Positions 1-7,596 of a DNA stretch of 64,000 bases are shown piece by piece (position 1 is the stretch's first letter; every line of letters begins with the position of its first letter). The stretch is from Pseudanabaena sp. ABRG5-3 (lineage in GTDB: Bacteria; Cyanobacteriota; Cyanobacteriia; Pseudanabaenales; Pseudanabaenaceae), in assembly GCF_003967015.1 (NCBI RefSeq), contig NZ_AP017560.1, positions 1,736,001 through 1,800,000 of the forward strand, written 5' to 3'. The position numbers were made by a program, and so were the translations under genes. A model generated the notes under the pieces. It worked only from the letters and a program-made list of their open reading frames with translations, ran no database searches and was not told the origin of the DNA.

Positions 1-985
1 ATATCTGTTTTCCTTCAGCCCAAAACTGTAAGTTCTGTTCGTTCTTGATCTTGGTTAAATCTCCAACCTGTTGATCTAGATGTTGAGCTGATGCCCGAAT
101 CATCAGTTGATTACTATTTTTAAAGGATAGCCTTTGGGGCTTGGTGGTATTGTTCGCGATTGCATAGGGATTTTCCGCAGTTGAGCTAGCCACTAATAAC
201 CCTGATGGTTCAATAATAAAAGCTTGACCCGACTTTCCTATGCGTAATTCCCTTAAAAATTGACTAATATTTTCCAAAGAGATGTCAGCACCTAAAATCC
301 CCATCCTTTCACCATTAGCAGCATAAACTGCCAAACTCGCAGTAATTACATGATCGGATAAAGTAGAGTCTGGATAGATTTGACTCCAAGTTGGTTTATT
401 TGTTTTTAAGGCAGCCTGATACCAAGGACGCTGACGCGCATCATAGAATTCTGGACTCCCTTTGAGCTTTAGACGATTACCTTGTTGATCAAGACTGTAA
501 TAGTAACGTTGGAAACCATTGATATTAATTGCGAGTTGGAGTGATCGCGATGGATCTGGATCTTTTTGAGATATGTTCTGATCAGCTTCTAAGCGAGTAA
601 TCCCCAAAAATTCGCCTACCTTTTCGCCGCCATAATAAATCCAACAAACCGTAGGAAAATTTTGAATTTGCTGCCAGAGATAGATTTCACTAGCCCGACC
701 TTGAGTTTTTAAAATGCCTTGCCTCACTGCATCAGCATTAAGTTTATTAACTAGGTGGGGAGTTTCGAGATAAGAGGTAAGTTTTTGCTCAATGCGATCG
801 CTAATTTCATTTTGGAGCTGTCCGACTAAATTCGCGATCGTTTCCTGTTCACTGCGCCAAGAGATCCATGCCATTACTCCTGATATGCCTGCAATCAAGA
901 TCACAAACTGACAAATCAGCATACATTGCAGAGATAATCTATGCTTTTTGTGAGCAATATCTGGAAATAGTAAGCGATCGCTCAT
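1..985 (-). CDS. Cache-domain sensor protein, 5' part only
   Basis: The minus-strand frame is open from an ATG at 985 to the window edge, about 328 codons, so the C-terminal output domain is not visible. A short cytoplasmic N-terminus (MSDRLLFPDIAHKK) is followed by a hydrophobic segment at about residues 17-38, then a long extracytoplasmic region. That region has the double-Cache signature DARQRPWYQAALK, then a segment reading GKSGQAFIIEPSGLLVAS, as in ligand-sensing dCache_1 domains. The same arrangement occurs in the giant kinases near 50.7 and 59.8 kb. By analogy the missing half may carry HAMP, PAS and a histidine kinase, cyclase or GGDEF domain. The domain call is firm; the output is unknown. 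Confidence 0.8.
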   Translation of the reverse strand, partial: MSDRLLFPDIAHKKHRLSLQCMLICQFVILIAGISGVMAWISWRSEQETIANLVGQLQNEISDRIEQKLTSYLETPHLVNKLNADAVRQGILKTQGRASEIYLWQQIQNFPTVCWIYYGGEKVGEFLGITRLEADQNISQKDPDPSRSLQLAININGFQRYYYSLDQQGNRLKLKGSPEFYDARQRPWYQAALKTNKPTWSQIYPDSTLSDHVITASLAVYAANGERMGILGADISLENISQFLRELRIGKSGQAFIIEPSGLLVASSTAENPYAIANNTTKPQRLSFKNSNQLMIRASAQHLDQQVGDLTKIKNEQNLQFWAEGKQI

Positions 986-1119
986 AAATAAAATAACTTT
1001 CTAGTTACGTATGGAGCCTAGGATATGATTACTATTCTAAGGTCGTATTATCCAGATCGAATTTAGCGCCCTGACTTTTTAATACCTTTTTAAAACCTTT
1101 TCGGTCCAATCTACGCTCT

Positions 1120-1560
1120 ATGCCTCGCATTAAACTCGAACCTCTAGGAATCACAATCAATGTCTCTGCCAAAAATGGATTGTGGCGATCGCTCAAACAT
1201 GCCAAGGTCGAACTAGCTGCAACCTGTGGCGGACAAGGAACCTGTGGTACTTGTGCCTTAAGGGTTTTTGATGGGGCAAGTAGCCTGAGTCCGATGAAAA
1301 CCTTAGAGCAAGTAACCCTGAAAAACACACGCAAAGATATCTCTCTATACCGTCTCACTTGCCAAGCCTCAGTAATAGAAGATGGAGTCGTTTTTCATTT
1401 AGATAATAAAGCTGATAAAAAGTTAGTGCAAATCTTTGCAAGATTAAAAAATCGACTTGCCCCGCGTAATATCTATCATCCCCTTACAGGAGAGTTACTA
1501 GTCCAAGAAGGGGCTTTGATTACCCAAGAAATTCTAGAAAGTTTGCTGAGTGATTCCTGA
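1120..1560 (+). CDS. 2Fe-2S ferredoxin-like protein with C-terminal extension
   Basis: 146 residues. The plant-type 2Fe-2S cluster ligands are visible as C36, C42, C45 and C81 (CGGQGTCGTC, then LTCQA). After the ferredoxin fold comes a tail of about 40 residues containing HPLTGELLVQEG, which is shared with the second ferredoxin of this cluster. Its likely role is one-electron transfer at the thylakoid. The neighbourhood (second ferredoxin, V4R proteins, phycobiliprotein-like protein) matches the Synechocystis slr0144-slr0152 PAP operon, tied to photosystem II assembly; this gene would correspond to slr0150 or slr0148. No clear Shine-Dalgarno precedes the ATG. A 373-bp gap with a hairpin separates it from the next gene, so it may be transcribed separately. 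Confidence 0.85.
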   Translation: MPRIKLEPLGITINVSAKNGLWRSLKHAKVELAATCGGQGTCGTCALRVFDGASSLSPMKTLEQVTLKNTRKDISLYRLTCQASVIEDGVVFHLDNKADKKLVQIFARLKNRLAPRNIYHPLTGELLVQEGALITQEILESLLSDS

Positions 1561-1570
1561 TTTGATCAGT

Positions 1571-1605
1571 AAAGCTAAAGGCTTACAAAGCAAGTCTTTA
1601 GCTTT
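1571..1605. terminator. Hairpin after the first ferredoxin gene
   Basis: Two 14-nt arms (1571-1584 and 1592-1605) pair with a single G-U, around a 7-nt loop, 10 bp past the stop codon. There is no strong U-tract, so it could be a terminator or a processing hairpin. Confidence 0.5.
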
Positions 1606-1933
1606 ACCGTCCTTAGTGTTAAAAATTACATATTTTTTTTAACTTTTTGCAGCCAATCTTTTAACGGATTATATATTTGTGACAAGATTACTATTAACTT
1701 TTATCTATAGCATTTCTCAACGTTAGTAAATTAACTACACACTGTTCTGCTGAACTTCAGGATAAGTCATTTTTTTGATTTGCTGTAACCGAAAGAAACT
1801 GTGTTGCAGATGAGGGGCTATTTTTTAATATTAAACGATTCCAATTTTTTATTTTTATCATCTTAATCATTTAACTAATCTAAATTCAAGCAAATATCAT
1901 TCAAAATTTAACAAAACATTATAAAAGCCGCAA
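1606..1933 (+). promoter_or_regulatory. AT-rich spacer upstream of the PAP-like gene set
   Basis: Some 330 bp without a plausible gene, very AT-rich, with runs of T near 1627-1640 and 1820-1860. It is the only long gap in the cluster and probably holds the promoter of the genes starting at 1934. I could not identify a specific operator or a convincing -35/-10 pair. Confidence 0.35.
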
Positions 1934-2800
1934 ATGCAGACGTTAACGATGAATAACTCAGATTCTTTTTTTGAAGAATTAGTTGATCAGCCTTATGCAA
2001 AAAGACCGCTTATTCACTTAGCTTTAGCTGAATCACAACCAAGTGTATCGCAGATACTTCTTCAAGAAATCAAAAAAGATAATCGTTGGGTTCCTGATCT
2101 ATGTTCTAACTATCAACAGCTAGAGCAGACGATCACCAGACAGTCTTCTGACCTAATTTTATTAGGTAAATTAGAAGATTTGAATTGGCTAGAGGTATGC
2201 CGACGCTGTCTCAAACAATGGCAAAATTTGCCGATAATTTTGCTAGTTGAACAGTCAGATGTTAGTGATTTTTTTCGGGAATGGGCGATTGCCCGTGGTG
2301 TTCATGATGTGGTGAGTATTCATCCTCAAAATCTCCACTTATTGCAGAAAGCTTTAGTTCACAATGCCTTAAAAAATCTTATCTATGCTTCTAACGCTAA
2401 AAAAGAGTCTGTTGATCACGCTTTTCCCTTGGCAGTTCAGACCAATCCTGACACCTTGACATGGGAAGCAACGCTAGTAGCCCTCAACCGTCTGACTAAA
2501 TATAGTTCTAGCTATCTAGGTCCTTTAGCGATCGGTAACTATTGGAGAAAAAGCCATGAGAGTCTTGTGAATCTGCATCCTTCTTTGGAATATTGGCAAG
2601 TTGATTATCAAGGTCAAGTCAGTTGCCCGTTTATCTCTGAGCAGATTGCTCCCTTGACTCCTGAACAATTGCAGGATGTCCAAACATGGGTCAGAGCTTT
2701 CTTAAAGGAATGTGAACGGGTTATTATTGATTTCTCTCAGGTATTGCAAGCTAAGGCGATATCTGTTGATGTTGCTAAGCTAATTTCCCCCGTTGAATGA
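1934..2800 (+). CDS. Degenerate receiver-like protein of the PAP-type cluster
   Basis: 288 residues. Residues ~25-150 look like a response-regulator receiver fold (alternating hydrophobic strands: LIHLALAES, DLILLG, NLPIILLVEQSD). The acidic pair after strand 1 is replaced (AESQ) and the strand-3 aspartate is absent (LILLGKLED). If it is a receiver, it should not be phosphorylated normally. The C-terminal half (~150-288) is unrecognised and ends in a helical region (VRAFLKECERVIIDFSQVL). It sits 7 bp upstream of the second ferredoxin, so the two are surely co-transcribed. By position it would correspond to slr0149 of Synechocystis. The ATG at 1934 is followed by an in-frame ATG at 1949. Confidence 0.75.
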   Translation: MQTLTMNNSDSFFEELVDQPYAKRPLIHLALAESQPSVSQILLQEIKKDNRWVPDLCSNYQQLEQTITRQSSDLILLGKLEDLNWLEVCRRCLKQWQNLPIILLVEQSDVSDFFREWAIARGVHDVVSIHPQNLHLLQKALVHNALKNLIYASNAKKESVDHAFPLAVQTNPDTLTWEATLVALNRLTKYSSSYLGPLAIGNYWRKSHESLVNLHPSLEYWQVDYQGQVSCPFISEQIAPLTPEQLQDVQTWVRAFLKECERVIIDFSQVLQAKAISVDVAKLISPVE

Positions 2801-2807
2801 GATCTAA

Positions 2808-3314
2808 GTGAAACAAATAAAATTACAACCATTAAATCAAGAGGTGGAGGTCGCAACAGAAAGTACTTTGCTTAGTGTTTTGCTGGAACAAGAAATGAAT
2901 GTACTTCAAGCCTGTGGTGGTCAGGGGCGATGTGCAACCTGTCATATATATGTTCAATCAGGCAAAGAGGCTCTAAGTCCCAAAAGTGAACAGGAAATAT
3001 TAACTCTGAGCTTTATCACTACCTCCAAGGAAAATTCGCGTTTGGCTTGTCAAGCAAGAGTTTTGCAGGATGGGTTGGTGATTGAAGTCCCTCAAGGCAT
3101 GTATATTGGCTCGCTTGGGGAATTAAAAAGCTTAATTGGGAAACGCGCTCAACAAAATTTAATCCATCCATTAACTGGTGAGGTTTTAGTTGAGGAAGGT
3201 AAGCTGATTTTGCGATCGGCTTTAGAAAAGATGACTGAAATTGATTCCACCTTTACGGCTGATTTAAGCCAAATGTTGTTGCCGTCAGAGAAATCTCAAG
3301 TTTTAAATAGGTAA
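2808..3314 (+). CDS. 2Fe-2S ferredoxin-like protein (second copy)
   Basis: 168 residues from a GTG start at 2808, right after the stop of the receiver-like gene. Cluster ligands are C36, C42, C45 and C81 (CGGQGRCATC; LACQA), exactly the numbering of the first ferredoxin. The extension repeats the same tail motif (HPLTGEVLVEEGKLI) and then adds about 30 further residues. The two proteins are clearly paralogues. Expected role: electron carrier in the photosystem II assembly cluster (compare slr0148/slr0150). Electron partners cannot be read from sequence. Confidence 0.87.
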   Translation: MKQIKLQPLNQEVEVATESTLLSVLLEQEMNVLQACGGQGRCATCHIYVQSGKEALSPKSEQEILTLSFITTSKENSRLACQARVLQDGLVIEVPQGMYIGSLGELKSLIGKRAQQNLIHPLTGEVLVEEGKLILRSALEKMTEIDSTFTADLSQMLLPSEKSQVLNR

Positions 3315-3381
3315 TGCAGTCACTGTTTAGATAAAACTTCAGGATTCACAATTCGTATCTATGCAAATGTAAGGAGCTCCA

Positions 3382-4113
3382 ATGCCAAAATTAAACACTA
3401 TACCTAACGGGGAAACGCTTATTTCGTTGACTTCTTTATCTCAAGTTTGTCATTTTAGTCGTCATACTTTTTTTAAATTTGATCAGTCTAGGGGACAAAT
3501 TCAGGACTGGAATCACCACAAATATGTATTAGCAAGTGATGATTTTATTGTGTCGTTGCTTAAGGGGCTAGAGCATGAAGTGGGGGAAGCTTCTGGTTGG
3601 TTGATGTATTTAATTGGTAAGGATTGGGGAACTGAGGATGCTAAAGATTTTAAAATTTGGTTCGAGAGGGATTATCACCTCAGTATTAACAAATCAAGTC
3701 TCAAATTTGCTTTGGAAACTTGGTGGTGGCCATTAACTTCCCAAGGTTGGGGAAAGTGGAATGTCGATCTCAGCTCTATTCGTGAAGGTTTTATTTTTAT
3801 CGATCTATTTGATTCTGCGGTAGCTAAGTCGATGGGGAATATTGGTAAGCCCGTATGTTTTCTCTATGCAGGACTACTGGCGGGTTTCTTTTCGGTAATG
3901 CTAAATCGTGGATTGAGTAGTACCGAAATTCAATGCTATTCCATGGGCAATAACTTTTGTCGGTTTTTGATCGGGTCTGAGACTCGTATTAAGGCAGCAG
4001 AGTTTTGGTTAAGCTCTGGTGCTACTGCCCAAGAGATTGAGCAAAGACTGTTAGATCAGGATATCTCCAATGGTAATGGTCTCAGCCAAGCCATGGAGAC
4101 AGGAGGTATTTAA
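3382..4113 (+). CDS. V4R-domain protein (first of two)
   Basis: 243 residues. The start is supported by AAGGAG at 3371-3376, five bases before the ATG. The C-terminal two thirds form a V4R (4-vinyl reductase-type) domain: a GWLMYLIG segment near 72-79, IFIDLFDSAVAKSMG near 138-152, YAGLLAGFFS near 162-171, and the closing motif GNNFCRFLIG at 189-198. Cysteines at 159, 185 and 193 lie in the region where V4R domains are thought to bind ligands or metals. In Synechocystis, Slr0144 and Slr0147 are V4R proteins of the PAP operon and have been suggested to handle tetrapyrroles or bilins; that role is inferred here. The next gene begins one base after its stop codon. Confidence 0.85.
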   Translation: MPKLNTIPNGETLISLTSLSQVCHFSRHTFFKFDQSRGQIQDWNHHKYVLASDDFIVSLLKGLEHEVGEASGWLMYLIGKDWGTEDAKDFKIWFERDYHLSINKSSLKFALETWWWPLTSQGWGKWNVDLSSIREGFIFIDLFDSAVAKSMGNIGKPVCFLYAGLLAGFFSVMLNRGLSSTEIQCYSMGNNFCRFLIGSETRIKAAEFWLSSGATAQEIEQRLLDQDISNGNGLSQAMETGGI

Positions 4114-4114
4114 G

Positions 4115-4492
4115 GTGAGGAAGCGTAATCGCAGTAGTAAGTTTTTTAAGAATGCGCTACAACGTTTGAATAGGTTGGGGCGATCAATTCTGAGATTGTT
4201 TAGAAACCTGTTCGCGCTCGATCTCCATCAGCCTAAACGATCGCCGCGATCGCAGAACAACGATGCCGAAATTGATGATCAATCCCATCTAAATAGTAAG
4301 CAAGTGAGCGCTATTTATCGTCCAGATCCTTTTTTGTTGGGTTTAGAAGATATGGAAGATTTGGAGTTTTTGACTACAAGGGAGTTTATTCAGAAAATTG
4401 AATGGAATGCGGAGAGTGAGGAAATTTTGCCTGCGAAGGAGGAGGATCTCACTTTATTAGAAGATTTACTGATTAACTTCCCTGAGGCTTAG
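4115..4492 (+). CDS. Small charged protein of the PAP-type cluster
   Basis: I start this at GTG 4115, because a strong AGGAGG (4101-4106) lies 8 bases upstream. A longer frame from ATG 4070 would overlap the V4R gene and leave that site unused. This gives about 125 residues. The N-terminus is strongly basic (VRKRNRSSKFFKNALQRLNR), and a hydrophobic-basic stretch (SILRLFRNLFALDLH) could lie along a membrane surface. The C-terminus is acidic (DPFLLGLEDMEDLEFL, then EEDLTLLEDLL). No known domain. The position suggests a counterpart of slr0145 or slr0146. The sharp basic/acidic split hints at a scaffold between membrane and protein partners, but that is inference. Confidence 0.7.
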   Translation: MRKRNRSSKFFKNALQRLNRLGRSILRLFRNLFALDLHQPKRSPRSQNNDAEIDDQSHLNSKQVSAIYRPDPFLLGLEDMEDLEFLTTREFIQKIEWNAESEEILPAKEEDLTLLEDLLINFPEA

Positions 4493-4638
4493 TTCTGGAG
4501 TTTGGCAAGGCTTGTTATCAAACTTTTGTAAATGCTGATAATAACTTGCGTTGTTTATGGCATTACCTAAAACCAAAACTCAAAATTCAACAATCACTAT
4601 ATTGATTTAATTGTTAATTTCGCAATAATTTTACAATC

Positions 4639-5109
4639 ATGCTTACTTTATTAGAAAATGTTTTAGACCGCGCCGATGGCTCATACATTGCACCTGAGGA
4701 TTTGCGAACTTTAGATCAGGCGATCGCTTCTTGGCAACTACGACGCAAAACCTACGATTTGATCCAAGTTAAGGAAAATGCCATCATTGCTCAAGTGATG
4801 CAGCAGATCCAAGTTACGGCTCCTGATGTGGCAGCCAAGGTGACTTTTGATGGTGGTAATAAGTGCAATCGGGATATGGCTTTGGTACTGCGCTACTGTG
4901 CCACGGCGATGTTGTTGCAGGATGAGGAACTCCTCAAAGATCGTTTGCTGTATTGGCTACAGAACATCATGATTGCTTTGAAAAATCAACGAGTTAATGA
5001 TTTTGTTTATCGCTCTTTGCAAAAATCCGTTCAGGAAAATCTGCCTAAAGAAAATGCGGATTTGCTACTGCCCTACATTGCGATCGCTCACCAATGGTTA
5101 AGCCAATGA
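4639..5109 (+). CDS. Phycobiliprotein-like subunit
   Basis: 156 residues, about the length of a phycobiliprotein subunit (~160). Residues 76-95 read CNRDMALVLRYCATAMLLQD, which matches the phycocyanin/allophycocyanin helix carrying the bilin-binding cysteine (family pattern C-x-R-D-x5-R-Y). Here that gives C76, R78, D79, R85 and Y86. The following LLKDRLLYWLQNIMIAL matches the family segment L-x-D-R-x-L-x-G-L-x-E-x-x-x-A-L, but the usual G-L-R-E-T-Y is replaced by W-L-Q-N-I-M. It is therefore a divergent, non-antenna member that may bind a bilin or act as an assembly factor. It lies between the small charged gene and the second V4R gene, whose ATG overlaps its stop codon. Confidence 0.8.
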   Translation: MLTLLENVLDRADGSYIAPEDLRTLDQAIASWQLRRKTYDLIQVKENAIIAQVMQQIQVTAPDVAAKVTFDGGNKCNRDMALVLRYCATAMLLQDEELLKDRLLYWLQNIMIALKNQRVNDFVYRSLQKSVQENLPKENADLLLPYIAIAHQWLSQ

Positions 5110-5804
5110 CAAATAATTCAATTCCCGGAAATTATTTCTCGCCTCGTTTTTATGTTAAGTCCGATCCTGCAACGGGTTTACTGTCTACTCGTCAAGGCGA
5201 TCGCCTCATTGCGATACCAGATTTTTTGTTACGAAGTATCCATCGCGCTTTGCAGTCTGAAGCAGGACAGGCAGGAACTTTGGCACTCTACACCTTTGGC
5301 TTTGGCTGGGGGGGATCTTTTTATGATCACATTCGTGGTGAGATCGAATCCTATAAAGGCGCAACGATTATGGCAACTAATGCTGTAGAGTTTCTTGCCA
5401 CGATGCGCCAACTTTGGACAGTGCATGGTATGGGAACTTTGACCTTGGACTTTAGCCATCGTCAACATGGCTTGATTGTAGTTACGACCGAAAATTCGGT
5501 ATTAACTACAGGTAGTGAAATTGGCTTGCAGTCAGGAAATTTGCCTTGGCATCAGCTACAGGCAGGATTTATTGCTGCATGGTTTTCACGCTGGGCAGGG
5601 AAAGATATTCGCGCCTGTGCTACGGATTGGTCAGCACAAGCTGAGGTAAGTACTACGCAGTCTCTAGATAGTTCTACTACTCCTAGTCAGGACAATTACA
5701 CACGCTTTATTGTAGGAATAAACAGCAAGATCCAACAGGTGGAGCCTTGGGTAAAGCAGGGATTACGCACGACGGAGATTTTGGATAAATTAACAGCCAA
5801 TTAA
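5106..5804 (+). CDS. V4R-domain protein (second of two)
   Basis: About 232 residues from ATG 5106, which overlaps the preceding stop as ATGA and implies translational coupling; an in-frame ATG at 5094 is the alternative. The domain resembles the other V4R protein: ALYTFGFGWGGSFYDHI near the start, a GTLTLDFSHRQHGLIVV strand pair, then LQAGFIAAWFSRWAGKDIRACATDW, where the GxxxxxWFSRWAG helix and the final C match the V4R end. A C-terminal helix (VEPWVKQGLRTTEILDKL) parallels LSSGATAQEIEQRL of the first copy. Probably the Slr0144/Slr0147-type partner in photosystem II assembly. Ligand unknown. Confidence 0.83.
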   Translation: MTNNSIPGNYFSPRFYVKSDPATGLLSTRQGDRLIAIPDFLLRSIHRALQSEAGQAGTLALYTFGFGWGGSFYDHIRGEIESYKGATIMATNAVEFLATMRQLWTVHGMGTLTLDFSHRQHGLIVVTTENSVLTTGSEIGLQSGNLPWHQLQAGFIAAWFSRWAGKDIRACATDWSAQAEVSTTQSLDSSTTPSQDNYTRFIVGINSKIQQVEPWVKQGLRTTEILDKLTAN

Positions 5805-5813
5805 ATAATGTCA

Positions 5814-5946
5814 GTTCGGGTTAAGCTCGCAAATTTTAAAAACCTAAAAGTAAAAGCCTTGCGTAGCAAGGCTTTTACTTTTAGGTTTTGAGAGAGGGTT
5901 TGCTACGCAAACCCTCTCTCAAAACCCGTTTCAAATTATCCCGAAC
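5814..5946. repeat. Three-way-junction palindromic element, copy 1
   Basis: A 133-bp element. The closing arms are GTTCGGGTTAA (5814-5824) and TTATCCCGAAC (5936-5946). Inside lie two abutting perfect hairpins: a 24-bp stem with 3-nt loop (5839-5862 / 5866-5889) and a 14-bp stem with 3-nt loop (5890-5903 / 5907-5920). Folded, it forms a three-way junction. A second 133-bp copy is at 27469-27601, with different but still paired stem sequences. It follows the PAP-like genes directly and may also terminate them. Confidence 0.85.
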
Positions 5947-5951
5947 TCACC

Positions 5952-5984
5952 AATGGGAAGAATTGCTTAGCGATTCTTCCCATT
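5952..5984. terminator. Hairpin between convergent V4R and cryptochrome genes
   Basis: Arms AATGGGAAGAAT (5952-5963) and ATTCTTCCCATT (5973-5984) pair perfectly and are followed by a CTCTCTTTT tract. It lies between convergent genes and probably terminates transcription from the left. An 18-bp sequence at 5992-6009 just beyond it recurs inverted at 10922-10939. Confidence 0.55.
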
Positions 5985-6010
5985 CTCTCTTTTCGTCGAA
6001 CTGACGTTAA

Positions 6011-7483
6011 TCAACGGACAGAGTTATAGATCTCTTCATTGGCTTTTGCAGAGGCAAATAAATCGACCACGGGATGGGGATAATCAACACCGAGATGCAC
6101 ATGAAAACGTTTTTGCTCAACCTTTAGTAGTTGCCAAGGTTGATGGATTTTACTAGTTGGTAGAGCCGCAAGTTCTGGTAGCCAATGTCTCACATATTCG
6201 CCCTGAGGATCATAGTCCTGTGATTGCTTATTGATATTGAAAAAACGGAAACCTCTAGCATCATTGCCAATACCTGAAGTGTAGTTCCAATTTCCCCAAT
6301 TGCTACAGGGATCATAGTCAATGAGAAGTGATTCAAACCATTCTGCCCCCATTCGCCAATCAATACCTAGATTTTTGGTAAGAAAACTAGCTACATTTTG
6401 ACGACCCCGATTAGACATAAAACCAGTAGCCTGAAGTTCACGCATATTCGCATCAACTAATGGAAAACCTGTCTGTCCTGTTTGCCATAGTTCAAATCTC
6501 TTCCAGTCTTGTTTCCAAGGAATATTCATACCGCGTAAACCTGTGCGATAGAATAATTTGTCTCCATGTTTTGCTGCCACAAATCGAAAATAATCGCGCC
6601 AGAGAAGTTCAAAAATTAGCCAATAAGTTGAGTCATTCGCAAGGCGATCGCGTTCATATTGCTTGACTTGAGCATAGATATAGCGCGGACTGATGCAGCC
6701 CAAAGCTAACCAAGGAGAAAATTTGGATGAATCATCGACATTTAACATGCCGTTGCGGGTTTGTTTATAAACCTGTAGGCGATCGCTTTGCCAAAAATAA
6801 TGGTCTAACCGCTTGAGAGCCTCAGTTTCACCACCAAGAAATTGTAAAACTGCGCGATCGCAAGGGACAGGTTCTACTAGTCCTAATATCGATAGAGTTG
6901 GGATTTCGCCAGTATCAAAGTTATTAGGTAGATGACTGAGGTGCGTTGGGGTAGGGAAAATATCCCGAACTGTAAAATCAACTTCTACTTGTTTACGAAA
7001 GTGGGTAAATAGTTCAGGCAGTTGTGCGATCTCGAATGGTAAATCGTCGGGATGTAATAGCGTATTTCCCCAAAAGCTTCTTATTGAAATATCTTGTGAA
7101 TTTAAAGCACCCAGAAGATGTGTTTCTACGGCTTTTTCTTCCGTTGTCACTTCTGCATGGTAATAGATAGAAGTAATTTTCCATTGCTGGGCTAATTGGG
7201 GTAAAACATCTTCGGGCTTACCAAGGCGAACAATAAGATCGGAATTAAGCGATCGCAAATTTTCCCGCAAATTAGCCACAGACTCAATTAAAAACTTGGT
7301 GCGAAATGTCCCTGTTTTCGCAAAACCAAAGGATGTTTCACCAAAGTGACGCGGATCAAAACAATAAATGGGAAATACTGTTGCCCCCGTTTGCTGAGCG
7401 GCTTGAGATGCTCGCCATAAAGTTTCGCAGTCATGCGATCGCAAGTCATTGCGGAACCAAACTAAGATATTTTGATTAGTCAT
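6011..7483 (-). CDS. Cryptochrome DASH family photolyase
   Basis: 490 residues. An N-terminal photolyase alpha/beta domain (ILVWFRNDLRSHD...) precedes the FAD-binding helical domain. DASH hallmarks are present: the KTGTFRTKFLIESV segment, WLIFELLWRDYFRFVAAKHG around the FAD site, the MRELQATGFMSNRGRQNVASFL motif, and DYDPCSNWGNWNYTSGIGNDAR near the C-terminal FAD region. DASH proteins bind FAD and an antenna cofactor, repair UV dimers mainly in single-stranded DNA, and may act as blue-light sensors. The gene is convergent with the PAP-like cluster and ends just inside a repeat zone. Confidence 0.93.
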   Translation of the reverse strand: MTNQNILVWFRNDLRSHDCETLWRASQAAQQTGATVFPIYCFDPRHFGETSFGFAKTGTFRTKFLIESVANLRENLRSLNSDLIVRLGKPEDVLPQLAQQWKITSIYYHAEVTTEEKAVETHLLGALNSQDISIRSFWGNTLLHPDDLPFEIAQLPELFTHFRKQVEVDFTVRDIFPTPTHLSHLPNNFDTGEIPTLSILGLVEPVPCDRAVLQFLGGETEALKRLDHYFWQSDRLQVYKQTRNGMLNVDDSSKFSPWLALGCISPRYIYAQVKQYERDRLANDSTYWLIFELLWRDYFRFVAAKHGDKLFYRTGLRGMNIPWKQDWKRFELWQTGQTGFPLVDANMRELQATGFMSNRGRQNVASFLTKNLGIDWRMGAEWFESLLIDYDPCSNWGNWNYTSGIGNDARGFRFFNINKQSQDYDPQGEYVRHWLPELAALPTSKIHQPWQLLKVEQKRFHVHLGVDYPHPVVDLFASAKANEEIYNSVR

Positions 7484-7497
7484 ATTTAACTATCAGC

Positions 7498-7596
7498 AAC
7501 AAGGGGCTGAAGCCCATTGACCTACTAAAATTTATCTTTCTACAATTCGGTAACAAGGGCTTCAGCCCCTTGTTCTACTAAAATTTATCTTTCTAC
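7498..7596. repeat. Composite repeat: inverted repeat plus duplicated 3' end of the permease gene
   Basis: 18-bp arms at 7498-7515 and 7557-7574 are perfect reverse complements (AACAAGGGGCTGAAGCCC and its complement). A 22-bp direct repeat occurs at 7522-7543 and 7575-7596. The second copy contains the stop and last codons of the ABC permease gene, so the gene end has been duplicated on the far side of the arm. The family core AAGGGGCTT-type palindrome recurs at 24325, 48038 and the window end. Confidence 0.7.

Noticed and set aside
1032-1358. 108-codon minus frame over the first ferredoxin
   Set aside because: Antisense to cysteine codons of a convincing ferredoxin.
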